Shown here piece after piece: positions 54,769 to 62,954 of a stretch of 64,000 nt of DNA. Each line of letters starts with the position of its first letter. Position 1 is the first letter of the stretch. Both the position numbers and the translations under genes were made by a program. The stretch comes from Halopseudomonas salina (GTDB taxonomy: Bacteria; Pseudomonadota; Gammaproteobacteria; Pseudomonadales; Pseudomonadaceae). The notes beneath the pieces were generated by a model. The model worked only from the letters and a program-made list of their open reading frames with translations, made no database searches and was not told the origin of the DNA. The stretch spans positions 662,385 to 726,384 of the forward strand of contig NZ_VTTI01000001.1 in NCBI RefSeq assembly GCF_008641105.1, in the 5' to 3' direction.

Positions 54769-55544
54769 GCTTCAGGTTGGTCTTCCGGGGGGTGCTCGGC
54801 CTGCGTACGCTTCTTGATGAGCATGCTGAAGAGAATGCCGAGCTCATAGAGCAGCCACATCGGGATTGCCAGCAGCGCCTGGGAGATCACATCGGGTGGA
54901 GTCAGAACCATACCGATAATGAAGCAGCCGACCACCACATAGGGCCGAATCTCCCTCAGCTTGGCTACGTCGACCACTCCGGCCAGAACCAGCAGAATGG
55001 TGGCAATCGGGATCTCGAAGGACAGGCCGAATGCCATGAACAGCGTCAGTACGAAATCCAGATACTTGTTGATATCGGTCATTACCGCCACGCCCGCCGG
55101 CGCGGTGCTGGTAAAAAAGCCGAACACGAGAGGGAAAACAACGAAATACGCGAACGCCATGCCTGAGTAGAAGAGCACGATGCTGGAGGCGAGCAGCGGG
55201 ACCGCCAGGCGTTTTTCGTGTTTGTAGAGCCCTGGTGCGATGAAGCTCCAGAATTGATGGAGAATGAATGGCATGGCCAGAAAGAGCGCGCTCACCAGCG
55301 CCAGTTTGAATGGCGTGAGAAAAGGTGACGCCACGTCTGTGGCGATCATGCTGGTGCCTTCCGGGAGGAATACCCGCAGAGGCTCGGATATGAACGTGTA
55401 GAGATCGTTGGCAAAGTAGAACAGGCCAGCGAAAATCAGCAGCCAGATGCCGACAATGCGCAGCAGGCGGGAGCGCAACTCGGTTAAGTGCGCGACCAGG
55501 GGCATATCTTCGGCCAGTTGACTGGGTGTGCGTTTATCCGTCAT
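54765..55544 (-). CDS. tatC: TatC, twin-arginine translocase receptor subunit
   Basis: Inner-membrane protein of 259 residues with six helices. TatC recognises twin-arginine signal peptides and recruits TatA. Typical: [57 protein letters not shown] and [12 protein letters not shown] 55544 overlaps the tatB end by 11 bases; the earlier frame start lies deep in tatB. The C-terminus is charged ([16 protein letters not shown]). Confidence 0.96.
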   Translation of the reverse strand: MTDKRTPSQLAEDMPLVAHLTELRSRLLRIVGIWLLIFAGLFYFANDLYTFISEPLRVFLPEGTSMIATDVASPFLTPFKLALVSALFLAMPFILHQFWSFIAPGLYKHEKRLAVPLLASSIVLFYSGMAFAYFVVFPLVFGFFTSTAPAGVAVMTDINKYLDFVLTLFMAFGLSFEIPIATILLVLAGVVDVAKLREIRPYVVVGCFIIGMVLTPPDVISQALLAIPMWLLYELGILFSMLIKKRTQAEHPPEDQPEA

Positions 55545-55926
55545 TGCGAGGTTTTTGCTGGGTGGCGGCACTGGCGTCTACGTCTTTTTGGTCGGTGTTC
55601 TGGCCGGAGGGCTCAGCTGAAGTAGCAGTTTCCTCCTGTTCCGTGACAGCCGGATGACGGCTGGATTTGACGTTTGATGCGGGTGGGCTTGTCTCCTTGG
55701 CCTGTTTTTCAAGGTTGCCCATCACGCGCTCGTTGTGCAGTTGCTGACGTATCTCATCCGCCCCGATTTCGCGCTCCACCTGAGATTTTACGTCGGCAAA
55801 GCCACGCTTGATGCGGCCGATAGTCAGGCCAACCATGCGCACAGCGCCAGGCAGCCGCTCAGGTCCGAGCACCAGCAGGGCGATAATGCCGATAATCAGC
55901 AATTCGAAGAATCCAACGTCAAACAT
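55534..55926 (-). CDS. tatB: TatB, twin-arginine translocase subunit
   Basis: Protein of 130 residues. An N-terminal membrane helix with the TatB signature ([20 protein letters not shown], then [10 protein letters not shown]) is followed by an amphipathic helix and a long polar, Ser/Glu/Gln-rich cytoplasmic tail. It works with TatC as the substrate receptor. It starts 6 bases after tatA ends. Confidence 0.95.
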   Translation of the reverse strand: MFDVGFFELLIIGIIALLVLGPERLPGAVRMVGLTIGRIKRGFADVKSQVEREIGADEIRQQLHNERVMGNLEKQAKETSPPASNVKSSRHPAVTEQEETATSAEPSGQNTDQKDVDASAATQQKPRNDG

Positions 55927-55932
55927 GGACGA

Positions 55933-56169
55933 TCACTCTCCGGACCGTGTTTCCTGTTTTTTACGTTCGGATTCGGCATTGATGGTATCGCCGCTGCTCT
56001 TGTCCTGCACCGAAGGTTTTTCATCTTCCGTATTCACTGACTTGCGAAAGCCCTTGATCGCCTCGCCCAGATCGCTACCGACACTCTTCAATCGTTTTGT
56101 GCCGAAGAGCAGGATGACGATCACCAGAACGATCGCCAGTTGCCATATGCTGATGCCACCAAAACCCAT
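55933..56169 (-). CDS. tatA: TatA, twin-arginine translocase pore subunit
   Basis: Protein of 78 residues. [20 protein letters not shown] forms the short membrane helix, [21 protein letters not shown] the hinge and amphipathic helix, and a hydrophilic tail follows. TatA oligomerises to pass folded proteins. It is 22 bases after hisE, in the same direction, the usual pseudomonad hisIE-tatABC arrangement. Confidence 0.95.
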   Translation of the reverse strand: MGFGGISIWQLAIVLVIVILLFGTKRLKSVGSDLGEAIKGFRKSVNTEDEKPSVQDKSSGDTINAESERKKQETRSGE

Positions 56170-56191
56170 TTTAAACCCCCAGGGCTATGCC

Positions 56192-56524
56192 CTAATTAGT
56201 TTGGCGAGATGCCTTTTCGGTTAGACCGGACAGATCAAAGCGTCGTTCCAGTTCTTTGAGAATATCGTCGGGACCCAGTCCCAGATGGCTGAGCATGACC
56301 ATGCTGTGAAACCACAGGTCGGCCGTTTCGCCAATCAGTTCGGATTTGTCTTCACGGTGCTCGCAATCCTTGGCAGCGAGCAGCGTCTCAGTACACTCCT
56401 CACCGACCTTTTCAAGAATCTTGTTCAGCCCCTTGGCGTGCAGGCTGGCCACATAGGATTTGTCGCTGCTGGCCTGTTTGCGCTGCTCCAGGACCACCGC
56501 AAGACGACTTAGAGTGTCATTCAT
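56192..56524 (-). CDS. hisE: Phosphoribosyl-ATP pyrophosphatase
   Basis: Second step of histidine synthesis: PR-ATP to PR-AMP and pyrophosphate. All-alpha protein of 110 residues with [26 protein letters not shown] and [19 protein letters not shown], containing the acidic metal-binding residues. ATG 56524 makes an eight-base overlap (ATGAATGA) with the hisI stop and gives the conserved N-terminus [16 protein letters not shown]; longer starts run into hisI. Confidence 0.95.
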   Translation of the reverse strand: MNDTLSRLAVVLEQRKQASSDKSYVASLHAKGLNKILEKVGEECTETLLAAKDCEHREDKSELIGETADLWFHSMVMLSHLGLGPDDILKELERRFDLSGLTEKASRQTN

Positions 56525-56930
56525 GTTTGTGCTCATAGATCTCATCGGGGTCTTTGAGAACGGGGTCTGCGATTTGCCATTCGTTGCCGCGCAGAACCCG
56601 GTAGAAGCAGCTTTCTCTTCCGGTGTGGCAGGCCATGCCGCCAATCTGCTCGACCATCAGGATGATGACGTCGGCGTCGCAGTCAAGCCGGAGTTCGTGC
56701 AGAACCTGAACGTGTCCGGATTCTTCGCCCTTGCGCCAGAGTTTTTGCCTTGACCGCGACCAGTATATCCCTCGGCCTTCAGAGGCAGTGAGCTGCAACG
56801 CCTCGCGATTCATCCAGGCAACCATCAGCACGCGCTGGGTGTGAATGTCCTGCGCAATGGCGGGTATCAGGCCATCAGGCCCCCACTTCACGGTATCTAG
56901 CCAATCGGTACTTTCAGTCTTGTCAGTCAT
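56517..56930 (-). CDS. hisI: Phosphoribosyl-AMP cyclohydrolase
   Basis: Third step of histidine synthesis: ring opening of PR-AMP. Zinc/magnesium enzyme of 137 residues with [49 protein letters not shown] and the cysteine motif [11 protein letters not shown]. The frame is open far upstream into ubiB, but ATG 56930 is the family start. hisI and hisE are separate overlapping genes here, not fused as in enterics. Confidence 0.95.
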   Translation of the reverse strand: MTDKTESTDWLDTVKWGPDGLIPAIAQDIHTQRVLMVAWMNREALQLTASEGRGIYWSRSRQKLWRKGEESGHVQVLHELRLDCDADVIILMVEQIGGMACHTGRESCFYRVLRGNEWQIADPVLKDPDEIYEHKHE

Positions 56931-56979
56931 ACGCAGAAGTGTGCCAGTTAAGGGTCCGGTTGCGCCAGCAGTAAGTAAG

Positions 56980-58572
56980 CTAACCGCGGCCGAGTACCAG
57001 CCAGCCGCCAATGGCCAACAAAAGCCAGTTGCTTGGAGCTGCATCGCTCCACATGGCAGGATCGCCGCCCAACTGGCTTGCCCCCAGTAGCAGCAGTAGC
57101 AAGCCTGCCAGCCGCAAAACGGTATTGCCTTTTCGAACCACCACGGGCGGCTGGCGCTCGGCCAGGTTGTCCAGTGCATGACGGGCGCTGTGCAGCAATG
57201 CCGGTACCTGGTCCAGCTGTTGCTGCCAGTGCCGCAGTTGGTGCGCAGGCATTGCACGTTCGCGCATCCAGCGCTCGAGATAGGGTTGGCCGGTACTCCA
57301 GAGGTCCAGGTCGGGATACAGCTGACGTCCCAGCCCTTCGATATTGAGCAGCGTCTTCTGCAGCAGTACCAGCTGTGGCTGGACTTCCATATTGAAGCGT
57401 CGCGCGGTCTGGAACAGGCGCAGCAGCAGCTGACCAAAGGAGATGTCTTTCAGTGGGCGCTCGAAAATGGGCTCACAGACGCTGCGAATGGCGGCTTCGA
57501 ATTCATTGACCCGGGTTTCGGCGGGTACCCAGCCGGAGTCGATATGCAACTGAGCCACCTGGCGGTAGTCGCGCTTGAAGAATGCCATCAGGTTGCGTGC
57601 CAGATAGTTCTGATCCTCCGGCGTCAGGCTGCCAACGATGCCGAAGTCAACAGCCAGGTACTGCGGCTCCCAGGGGTGACTGCGCGAGACAAAGATATTG
57701 CCGGGGTGCATGTCTGCATGGAAAAAGCTGTCACGGAAAACCTGGGTAAAGAATATCTCGACCCCTCGCTCCGCGAGCTTCTTCATGTCGGTGCGCTGGT
57801 CCAGCAGGCCAGCCATGTCAGTAACTGCCAAACCATTGATGCGTTCCATAACCAGGACCTTGTGCCTGCTCCAGTCCCAATAGATCCTGGGTATGTAGAG
57901 TAGCGGTGAGTCCTCGAAATTGCGCCTCAATTGGGAGGCGTTGGCGGCCTCGCGGTACAGGTCCAGCTCGTCAAAAATGGTGTTCTGGTAGTCGCTGACA
58001 ACCTCGACCGGACGCAATCGCCGCCCTTCGACCCACACCCGTTGAAGTAGCTTGGCGGCCAGGAAAAGCCATTGCATGTCCTGGTGGATGGTCTGGCCGA
58101 TGCCAGGACGGATGACCTTGACGACGACTTCACTGCCGTCATGCAGGCGTGCTGCATGTACCTGGGCGACCGAGGCAGAGGCCAGCGGCTCGTCGCTGAA
58201 GCTGCTGAACACCGAGTCAATTGATTGCCCGAGCTGTTCCTCGATGCGTTTGCGCGCCTGAGCGGCCGGGAAAGGCGGCACCTTGTCCTGCAGGCGTGCA
58301 AGTTCCAGGGCAATGTCGTCTGCCAGCAAGTCGCGCCGGGTAGACAGAATCTGACCGAACTTGACGAACACCGGGCCGAGGTCCTCGCATGCCAGACGCA
58401 GCCGGGCGCCACGGCTCAGGTCTTTGGGGGCGGGGCACAAGCGCCACGGGCCGATACGAAGCAACAAGCGCGCGAACCAGGGTAACGGAACGGCCCACAA
58501 TAGCTGGTCCAGCCGATAACGAGTAAATATCCGGGCGATGCGAAAGAGGCGCAGCAGGGCAATCGAATTCAT
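56980..58572 (-). CDS. ubiB: UbiB, atypical kinase/ATPase of ubiquinone synthesis
   Basis: Membrane-associated ADCK-like protein of 530 residues needed for ubiquinone assembly. The family-specific KxGQ segment reads [18 protein letters not shown], the Ala-rich loop [12 protein letters not shown] replaces the glycine loop, and the catalytic [12 protein letters not shown] and AVDFGIVG follow. Two C-terminal membrane helices (about 487-505 and 512-528) anchor it. It overlaps ubiJ by four bases. Confidence 0.96.
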   Translation of the reverse strand: MNSIALLRLFRIARIFTRYRLDQLLWAVPLPWFARLLLRIGPWRLCPAPKDLSRGARLRLACEDLGPVFVKFGQILSTRRDLLADDIALELARLQDKVPPFPAAQARKRIEEQLGQSIDSVFSSFSDEPLASASVAQVHAARLHDGSEVVVKVIRPGIGQTIHQDMQWLFLAAKLLQRVWVEGRRLRPVEVVSDYQNTIFDELDLYREAANASQLRRNFEDSPLLYIPRIYWDWSRHKVLVMERINGLAVTDMAGLLDQRTDMKKLAERGVEIFFTQVFRDSFFHADMHPGNIFVSRSHPWEPQYLAVDFGIVGSLTPEDQNYLARNLMAFFKRDYRQVAQLHIDSGWVPAETRVNEFEAAIRSVCEPIFERPLKDISFGQLLLRLFQTARRFNMEVQPQLVLLQKTLLNIEGLGRQLYPDLDLWSTGQPYLERWMRERAMPAHQLRHWQQQLDQVPALLHSARHALDNLAERQPPVVVRKGNTVLRLAGLLLLLLGASQLGGDPAMWSDAAPSNWLLLAIGGWLVLGRG

Positions 58573-59192
58573 GCTTCGGGGGTTTCCGGGTGATGGTCGC
58601 TCAGCTGTTGTACCCGCGCTTCCAGGCGGTCCAGGTCCAGGCGTAGCTGATAAAGCTGGTCCGCGGAGACTTGCGCTTCAGCATTGCCGACGAGTTGGCC
58701 ACTCTCTTCAGTCAGGTATTCAGCCAGGCTGCGTCCCAGCGTCTGTCTGGCTCCGCCGCCCCATTCCCAGCTTTTGCGCGCAACCTGTGCAACAGCATGG
58801 GCCGGCACAGGCCCAAGCCAGCGAGAGAGCTCTGCTTCACCGTCCAGCTGCAGATCCGCCATGGCGTTTTGCAGGCTGACTAGCACCTGGCTATCGCCGC
58901 TGAGATGTAATTCCGGATCCTGTAGCAAAGGTTGTCGCTGATTGCTGATCAGCAATTTCGCGAGCAGGCTGCTGGGGGCGCTCAGAGTGCAGTCAGGCTC
59001 GTGGGTACTGTCTGTGGTCAGGCCGATACCGTTAGAACCTGGCTGCAGATACAACTGCCAATCCGGATTTCGCCCCTGTACCAGAACGGTCTTGTTCTGC
59101 AGTGCCGCCAGGCGACTCGCCGTGAGCGGATCCCGCTCCAGCGCCAGTCTCAAGCTGCGCTCAGCCGCACCCAGCATGGCGCGGGTCAGCAT
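58569..59192 (-). CDS. ubiJ: UbiJ, SCP2-domain ubiquinone biosynthesis factor
   Basis: Protein of 207 residues that binds ubiquinone intermediates and organises the Ubi metabolon. The N-terminal SCP2 lipid-binding domain (about 15-110) includes [20 protein letters not shown] and [17 protein letters not shown]. The C-terminal part is an amphipathic helix/coiled coil ([19 protein letters not shown]). It overlaps ubiE by one base (TGATG) and ubiB by four, so ubiE-ubiJ-ubiB is translationally coupled. Confidence 0.93.
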   Translation of the reverse strand: MLTRAMLGAAERSLRLALERDPLTASRLAALQNKTVLVQGRNPDWQLYLQPGSNGIGLTTDSTHEPDCTLSAPSSLLAKLLISNQRQPLLQDPELHLSGDSQVLVSLQNAMADLQLDGEAELSRWLGPVPAHAVAQVARKSWEWGGGARQTLGRSLAEYLTEESGQLVGNAEAQVSADQLYQLRLDLDRLEARVQQLSDHHPETPEA

Positions 59193-59953
59193 CAGGGCTT
59201 GATTCCCCGGTGCAGTGCCACCACGCCACCGGTCATGTTGTGGTAAGTCACGCGCGCAAAGCCGGCTTCTTCCATCATCGCCTTGAGCGTTTCCTGATCC
59301 GGATGCATGCGGATCGACTCGGCCAGATAGCGATAGCTCTCGGAATCGTTGGTGACCAGCTTCCCCATCAGCGGTAGCAGGGTGAAGGAATATTGGTCAT
59401 AGGCCTTGGACAGTAACTTATTACCCGGTTTGGAGAACTCCAGAACCAGGAGCCGACCGCCGGGCTTGAGCACACGCAGCATCGAGGCTATCGCACGATC
59501 CTTGTGGGTAACATTACGCAGCCCGAAGGCGATGGTGATGCAGTCAAAATGATTGTCCGGGAAGGGTAGCGCTTCGGCGTCGGCCTGCACAAAGCGCACA
59601 TTGCCGGCAATGCCCTGATCCAGCAAACGGTCACGCCCGACCTTGAGCATGGAGTCGTTGATGTCGGCAAGTACCACCTCGCCCGCGGTGCCCACCAGTT
59701 TGGAAAATTTGCGGGTGAGATCACCCGTGCCGCCAGCGATATCCAATACCCGGTTACCCGGCCGTACACCCGAGAGCTCGATGGTGAAGCGCTTCCACAA
59801 ACGGTGGACGCCGCCGGACATCAGATCGTTCATCAGATCGTAACGCGCCGCTACGGAATGGAATACATCAGCGACACGCGCGGCCTTCTCGGATTCGTCG
59901 ACAGTCTGGTAGCCGAAGTGCGTCGTGCGATCTGTTTTGTGTTCGTCTGTCAT
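59192..59953 (-). CDS. ubiE: UbiE, ubiquinone/menaquinone C-methyltransferase
   Basis: SAM-dependent methyltransferase of 253 residues acting on demethylmenaquinone and the benzoquinol ring. Seen: [37 protein letters not shown] (motif I), [14 protein letters not shown] and [20 protein letters not shown]. It is the first gene of ubiE-J-B and divergent from the PHA-system gene, with 153 bases between the two starts. Confidence 0.97.
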   Translation of the reverse strand: MTDEHKTDRTTHFGYQTVDESEKAARVADVFHSVAARYDLMNDLMSGGVHRLWKRFTIELSGVRPGNRVLDIAGGTGDLTRKFSKLVGTAGEVVLADINDSMLKVGRDRLLDQGIAGNVRFVQADAEALPFPDNHFDCITIAFGLRNVTHKDRAIASMLRVLKPGGRLLVLEFSKPGNKLLSKAYDQYSFTLLPLMGKLVTNDSESYRYLAESIRMHPDQETLKAMMEEAGFARVTYHNMTGGVVALHRGIKP

Positions 59954-60106
59954 GGACTCATCTGCCTGGCAAATCAGCTTCTATTCTAACCACTTTTTCG
60001 GTTTGAGCGGGGGTTTTCAGGTGGACAGGCTGTCGCAGTAGCAGGATGACGCTGGACCGGCTTTGCGGCATGCTATGGCACCTGACCTAAACAAGAGAGA
60101 ACACCC

Positions 60107-60382
60107 ATGGCGACTGTTGATATCACCCGCGAACACAATCTGGGCAAGGAAGAAGCGCGTGCGCGTGCCCAGAAGATGGCCGACAAGCTGGCACAAAAGC
60201 TGGATGCGAAATGTACCTGGGAAGGCGACAACCTGAGTTTCAAGCGCAGTGGCGCTGATGGTTGTATCGAGGTGCGAGAAGACCTGGTAAGGGTGACGGT
60301 CAAGCTCGGCATGATGCTCACGCCCATGGCTGGCATGGTCAAGGGTGAGATCGAAAAGTCACTGGACAAGTATCTGAGCTGA
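60107..60382 (+). CDS. Polyhydroxyalkanoic acid system family protein
   Basis: Protein of 91 residues of the PHA granule-region family (PHA_gran_rgn). It starts MATVDITREHNLGKEEARARAQ, with KMADKLAQKLDAKCTWEGDNL and a C-terminal GMMLTPMAGMVKGEIEKSLDKYL. Homologues typically sit between ubiE and the phasin genes; their role at the granule is not defined. A purine-rich AGAGAG ribosome site precedes the ATG. Confidence 0.88.
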   Translation: MATVDITREHNLGKEEARARAQKMADKLAQKLDAKCTWEGDNLSFKRSGADGCIEVREDLVRVTVKLGMMLTPMAGMVKGEIEKSLDKYLS

Positions 60383-60392
60383 TCGGGTGCTT

Positions 60393-60410
60393 TTAGTATG
60401 TGTTTTCTAA
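60393..60410. promoter_or_regulatory. 18-base inverted-repeat motif upstream of phaI, candidate PhaD site
   Basis: TTAGTATGTGTTTTCTAA, with TTAGTA and TTCTAA as inverted half-sites around six bases. It lies 71 bases before the phaI ATG. A 17-of-18 identical copy precedes the third phasin gene. The TetR-type PhaD encoded nearby is the obvious candidate ligand. Confidence 0.7.
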
Positions 60411-60481
60411 TTCTTACGGGTAGTTTGACTCTCAAGGATCGATAACCGGTCCACTTTTGATCCATTTGAGGAGTTACTACC

Positions 60482-60904
60482 ATGGCCAAATCCACAGCCA
60501 AGAAAGTTGAAGAAAACACCGCATCAGTCGCCGGCGACATGAAGAACTACGCTCACCAGATCTGGTTGGCGGGCCTGGGTGCCTATGCCAAGGCAGGCAA
60601 GGAAGGCGCGGATTACTTCAAGAAGCTGGTAACCGAAGGCGAAGCAGTCGAGAAGCAGGGCAAGGAACTGGTCTCAAGCCAGGTCGAGTCAGCCACCAGC
60701 CGTGTCAACAGCAAGGTTGAGAGCATTCGCGAGCGTTTTCAGACCCGCACTGGCACCAGCTTGAACAAGGTTGAGGAAGTATTCGACGAGCGCGTAGCTT
60801 CGGCACTGAGCCGTATGGGTATCCCCAGCAAGAAGGACGTTGACCAGTTGTCTGCTAAGCTGGATGATCTGACAGCTGCAATCAAGTCGATGGAAAGCAA
60901 GTAA
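60482..60904 (+). CDS. phaI: PhaI-type phasin
   Basis: Granule-coating phasin of 140 residues that binds the surface of polyhydroxyalkanoate inclusions. The phasin signature is IWLAGLGAYAKAGKEGADYFKKLV (about 23-46), followed by a long amphipathic helix (VSSQVESATSRVNSKVESIRE) and the conserved ALSRMGIPSKKDVDQLSAKLDDL. GAGGAG precedes the ATG. Followed 20 bases later by phaF; the shared upstream motif suggests PhaD control. Confidence 0.92.
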   Translation: MAKSTAKKVEENTASVAGDMKNYAHQIWLAGLGAYAKAGKEGADYFKKLVTEGEAVEKQGKELVSSQVESATSRVNSKVESIRERFQTRTGTSLNKVEEVFDERVASALSRMGIPSKKDVDQLSAKLDDLTAAIKSMESK

Positions 60905-60924
60905 GGTCACAGAGGAGTCACTCC

Positions 60925-61680
60925 ATGGCGGGCAAGAAAAAGCAGGAAAAGGATACTGGCTGGATCAGCGATATAGAAAGCTATTCGCGGCAGATCTGGT
61001 TGGCTGGACTGGGCGCTTATGCCAAGGTCGGTAAGGAGGGTGTCAAGCTCTTCGATACGCTGATCAAGGATGGCGAGCAGGCTGAAAAAGCGGCCAAGGC
61101 CGAAATCGACAAGCAGGTCGAGTCCGTCAAGGGCAAGACCACCAAAGGCAAGAAGGATTCTGTCGATGCTGCCAAGTCCAAGGTCGACAAGGCTCGGGGC
61201 AAGGTGTCCGGTCGCTGGGATGAGCTTGAAGCTGCCTTTGACAAGCGTCTGAACAGTGCTGTTTCCCGTCTGGGAGTGCCTTCGCGCGATGAAGTAAAAG
61301 CGCTGAATGCCAAGGTCGACGAACTGACCAAACTGATCAGCCAGATGAGTAACGCCAGGACGCCGGCGAAGGTGGCACCGAAAGCTGCGCCCAAGCCAGC
61401 TACTCGTGCGGCTGCCAAGCCAAAACCGGCAGCGAAGGCTGCGGCTAAACCTGTTGCCAAGAGCGCGCCAGTCAAGCCCAAGGCGCCTGCGGCAGCAAAG
61501 GCTCCGGCTAAGCCGAAGGCGCTGGCCAAACCAAAAGCGCCGGCCAAACCAAAAGCAGCTTCAGAGTCTGGTACTGCAGCCAAGCCTCAGGCAGCTCCAG
61601 GCAAGACAGCTGTAACTGCTCCGGCGGCACCTGCAGCGGCCAGCCCGGCAACGGCGGCTGACAAGCCAACCAACAGCTAA
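60925..61680 (+). CDS. phaF: PhaF-type phasin with histone-like tail
   Basis: Bifunctional granule protein of 251 residues. The N-terminal phasin domain (about 1-140; IWLAGLGAYAKVGKEGVKLF, SRLGVPSRDEVKALNAKVDEL) binds PHA granules. The C-terminal ~105 residues are Ala/Lys/Pro-rich tandem repeats (AAKPKPAAKAAAKP, KAPAKPKALAKPKAPAKP), like histone H1, which in P. putida bind DNA and help segregate granules at division. AGAGGAG precedes the ATG, and a strong terminator follows. Confidence 0.95.
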   Translation: MAGKKKQEKDTGWISDIESYSRQIWLAGLGAYAKVGKEGVKLFDTLIKDGEQAEKAAKAEIDKQVESVKGKTTKGKKDSVDAAKSKVDKARGKVSGRWDELEAAFDKRLNSAVSRLGVPSRDEVKALNAKVDELTKLISQMSNARTPAKVAPKAAPKPATRAAAKPKPAAKAAAKPVAKSAPVKPKAPAAAKAPAKPKALAKPKAPAKPKAASESGTAAKPQAAPGKTAVTAPAAPAAASPATAADKPTNS

Positions 61681-61698
61681 CACCTGCTGGTTGACAGA

Positions 61699-61730
61699 AA
61701 CCCGATCCGCGCAAGCGGGTCGGGTTTTTT
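61699..61730 (+). terminator. Terminator of phaIF
   Basis: AACCCGATCCGC-GCAA-GCGGGTCGGGTT is a 12-bp stem (one wobble) with a GCAA tetraloop, then TTTT, 18 bases after the phaF stop. Confidence 0.93.
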
Positions 61731-61749
61731 ATTATTCAAAGAACGAGAA

Positions 61750-61767
61750 TTAGTATGTTTTTTCTAA
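61750..61767. promoter_or_regulatory. Second copy of the phasin 18-base motif
   Basis: TTAGTATGTTTTTTCTAA differs from the phaI copy at one position. It lies 76 bases before the start of the third phasin gene, almost the same distance as in phaI, and overlaps an AT-rich TAAAAT that may be a -10 box. Confidence 0.7.
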
Positions 61768-61843
61768 AATGACTAGATAGTCTTTTAATGAGGCTGCGGT
61801 TCCGCAGCAAGCTGAAGTCTTTTTTCAACAGGGAGTAATGATC

Positions 61844-62266
61844 ATGGCTAATGCTAAGACAGGCAATGTGCTGGAGTCGGGCGCACACTTTTTCAACGAG
61901 GTCGTCGACGGCATGAAGACTCAGACGCGCCAATTCTGGCTGGCTGGCCTGGGTGCCTACGCCAAAGCCGGCAAGGATGGCATGGAGTACTTCAAGAGCC
62001 TTGTTGCAGAGGGTGAAGTGCTGGAAAAACAGGGTAAAGAGCTTATTTCCGAGCAGACCGATAACGCTAACGAGAAGCTGGCCGAGCTGAAATCGCGTTT
62101 CGAGGATGTAACCGGTGGGCGTTTCCAAAAGGTATCCAGCACGCTTGAAGAGCGCCGGGCAGATTTTCTCAGTCGCTTCGGTATTCCCAGCAGCCATGAA
62201 ATTGAAAAGCTGTCCGCCAAGCTCGATGAGGTATCCAGTTCATTGAAGAAGACGCAAGCGCGCTGA
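61844..62266 (+). CDS. Third phasin (PhaI paralogue)
   Basis: Phasin of 140 residues closely resembling PhaI: FWLAGLGAYAKAGKDGMEYFKSLV and EVLEKQGKELISEQ match the PhaI wording almost residue for residue, and the end FLSRFGIPSSHEIEKLSAKLDEV is likewise conserved. ATG 61844 lies eight bases from GGGAG; ATG 61838 is too close. The typical Pseudomonas cluster has phaF adjacent to phaD, so this is an extra gene, probably a tandem duplication of phaI with its control element. It has its own terminator. Confidence 0.88.
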   Translation: MANAKTGNVLESGAHFFNEVVDGMKTQTRQFWLAGLGAYAKAGKDGMEYFKSLVAEGEVLEKQGKELISEQTDNANEKLAELKSRFEDVTGGRFQKVSSTLEERRADFLSRFGIPSSHEIEKLSAKLDEVSSSLKKTQAR

Positions 62267-62291
62267 TTGTCGTTAGCTCTTGCATCTGCTG

Positions 62292-62315
62292 AACCCGGCC
62301 GTGGCCGGGTTTTTT
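62292..62315 (+). terminator. Terminator of the third phasin gene
   Basis: AACCCGGC-CGTG-GCCGGGTT forms an 8-bp perfect stem followed by TTTT, 25 bases after the stop and before the convergent phaD end. Confidence 0.9.
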
Positions 62316-62331
62316 GTGGGCAGGACGTGGG

Positions 62332-62946
62332 TCAGTTGTAGCGTTGTATCAGACTGCTCATCCAATGCCGCGTATCTGTTTCGAGGTAGGGCAGCAGCAA
62401 ACCGAGTACCTGCTGGACGGCCTGAGTTGGCTCATCGTCCTCGCGTTGGCTGACGCGTTGGTAATCAAGCCAGAACAGTACGGTTTGGCATAGTGCATCG
62501 AGCAGCCGCTCCAGGGCCTGTGCATCACAGAGCAAGCGTTGCTGCTCATGCAGGTCGAGCAATAGGCGCTTCAGTGTCGAGCGCAACGCGTCCACCCACT
62601 GGCGCATACTGCGAGCGATGACGGTATAGCGGCCTATAAGGTTCGACAGATCCTGGAACAGAAAGCGGTAGGCGATGATCGATTCAAACAGCAGGTGCAG
62701 AAACAACCAATAATCCTCAGGCTCCAACGGGCCTGCGCGGGACTCCAGATGAAGAAGGCCGTGTGTCTGGTCGAGGAAGTCTGCGAGCAACTCCTCCAGT
62801 AATGCCTCCTTGCCGCGGAAATGGTAGTAGAGATTGCCGGGACTGATATCCAGCTCAGTGGCGATATCCAGCGTAGTAACGTTGGGTTCACCGTGCTCGT
62901 TGAATAGCTCCAGGGCACACTGCAGGATTCGCTCACGGGTTTTCAT
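62332..62946 (-). CDS. phaD: PhaD, TetR-type regulator of PHA genes
   Basis: TetR-family regulator of 204 residues. The DNA-binding domain (about 1-50) reads TRERILQCALELFNEHGEPNV, TLDIATELDISPGNLYYHFRGKE. The ligand-binding helices that follow are Leu-rich. In P. putida PhaD activates phaC and phaI promoters and senses a PHA-cycle metabolite, probably an acyl-CoA. It follows phaC by 8 bases on the minus strand and converges on the third phasin gene. Confidence 0.93.
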   Translation of the reverse strand: MKTRERILQCALELFNEHGEPNVTTLDIATELDISPGNLYYHFRGKEALLEELLADFLDQTHGLLHLESRAGPLEPEDYWLFLHLLFESIIAYRFLFQDLSNLIGRYTVIARSMRQWVDALRSTLKRLLLDLHEQQRLLCDAQALERLLDALCQTVLFWLDYQRVSQREDDEPTQAVQQVLGLLLPYLETDTRHWMSSLIQRYN

Positions 62947-62954
62947 TCAGGGCC

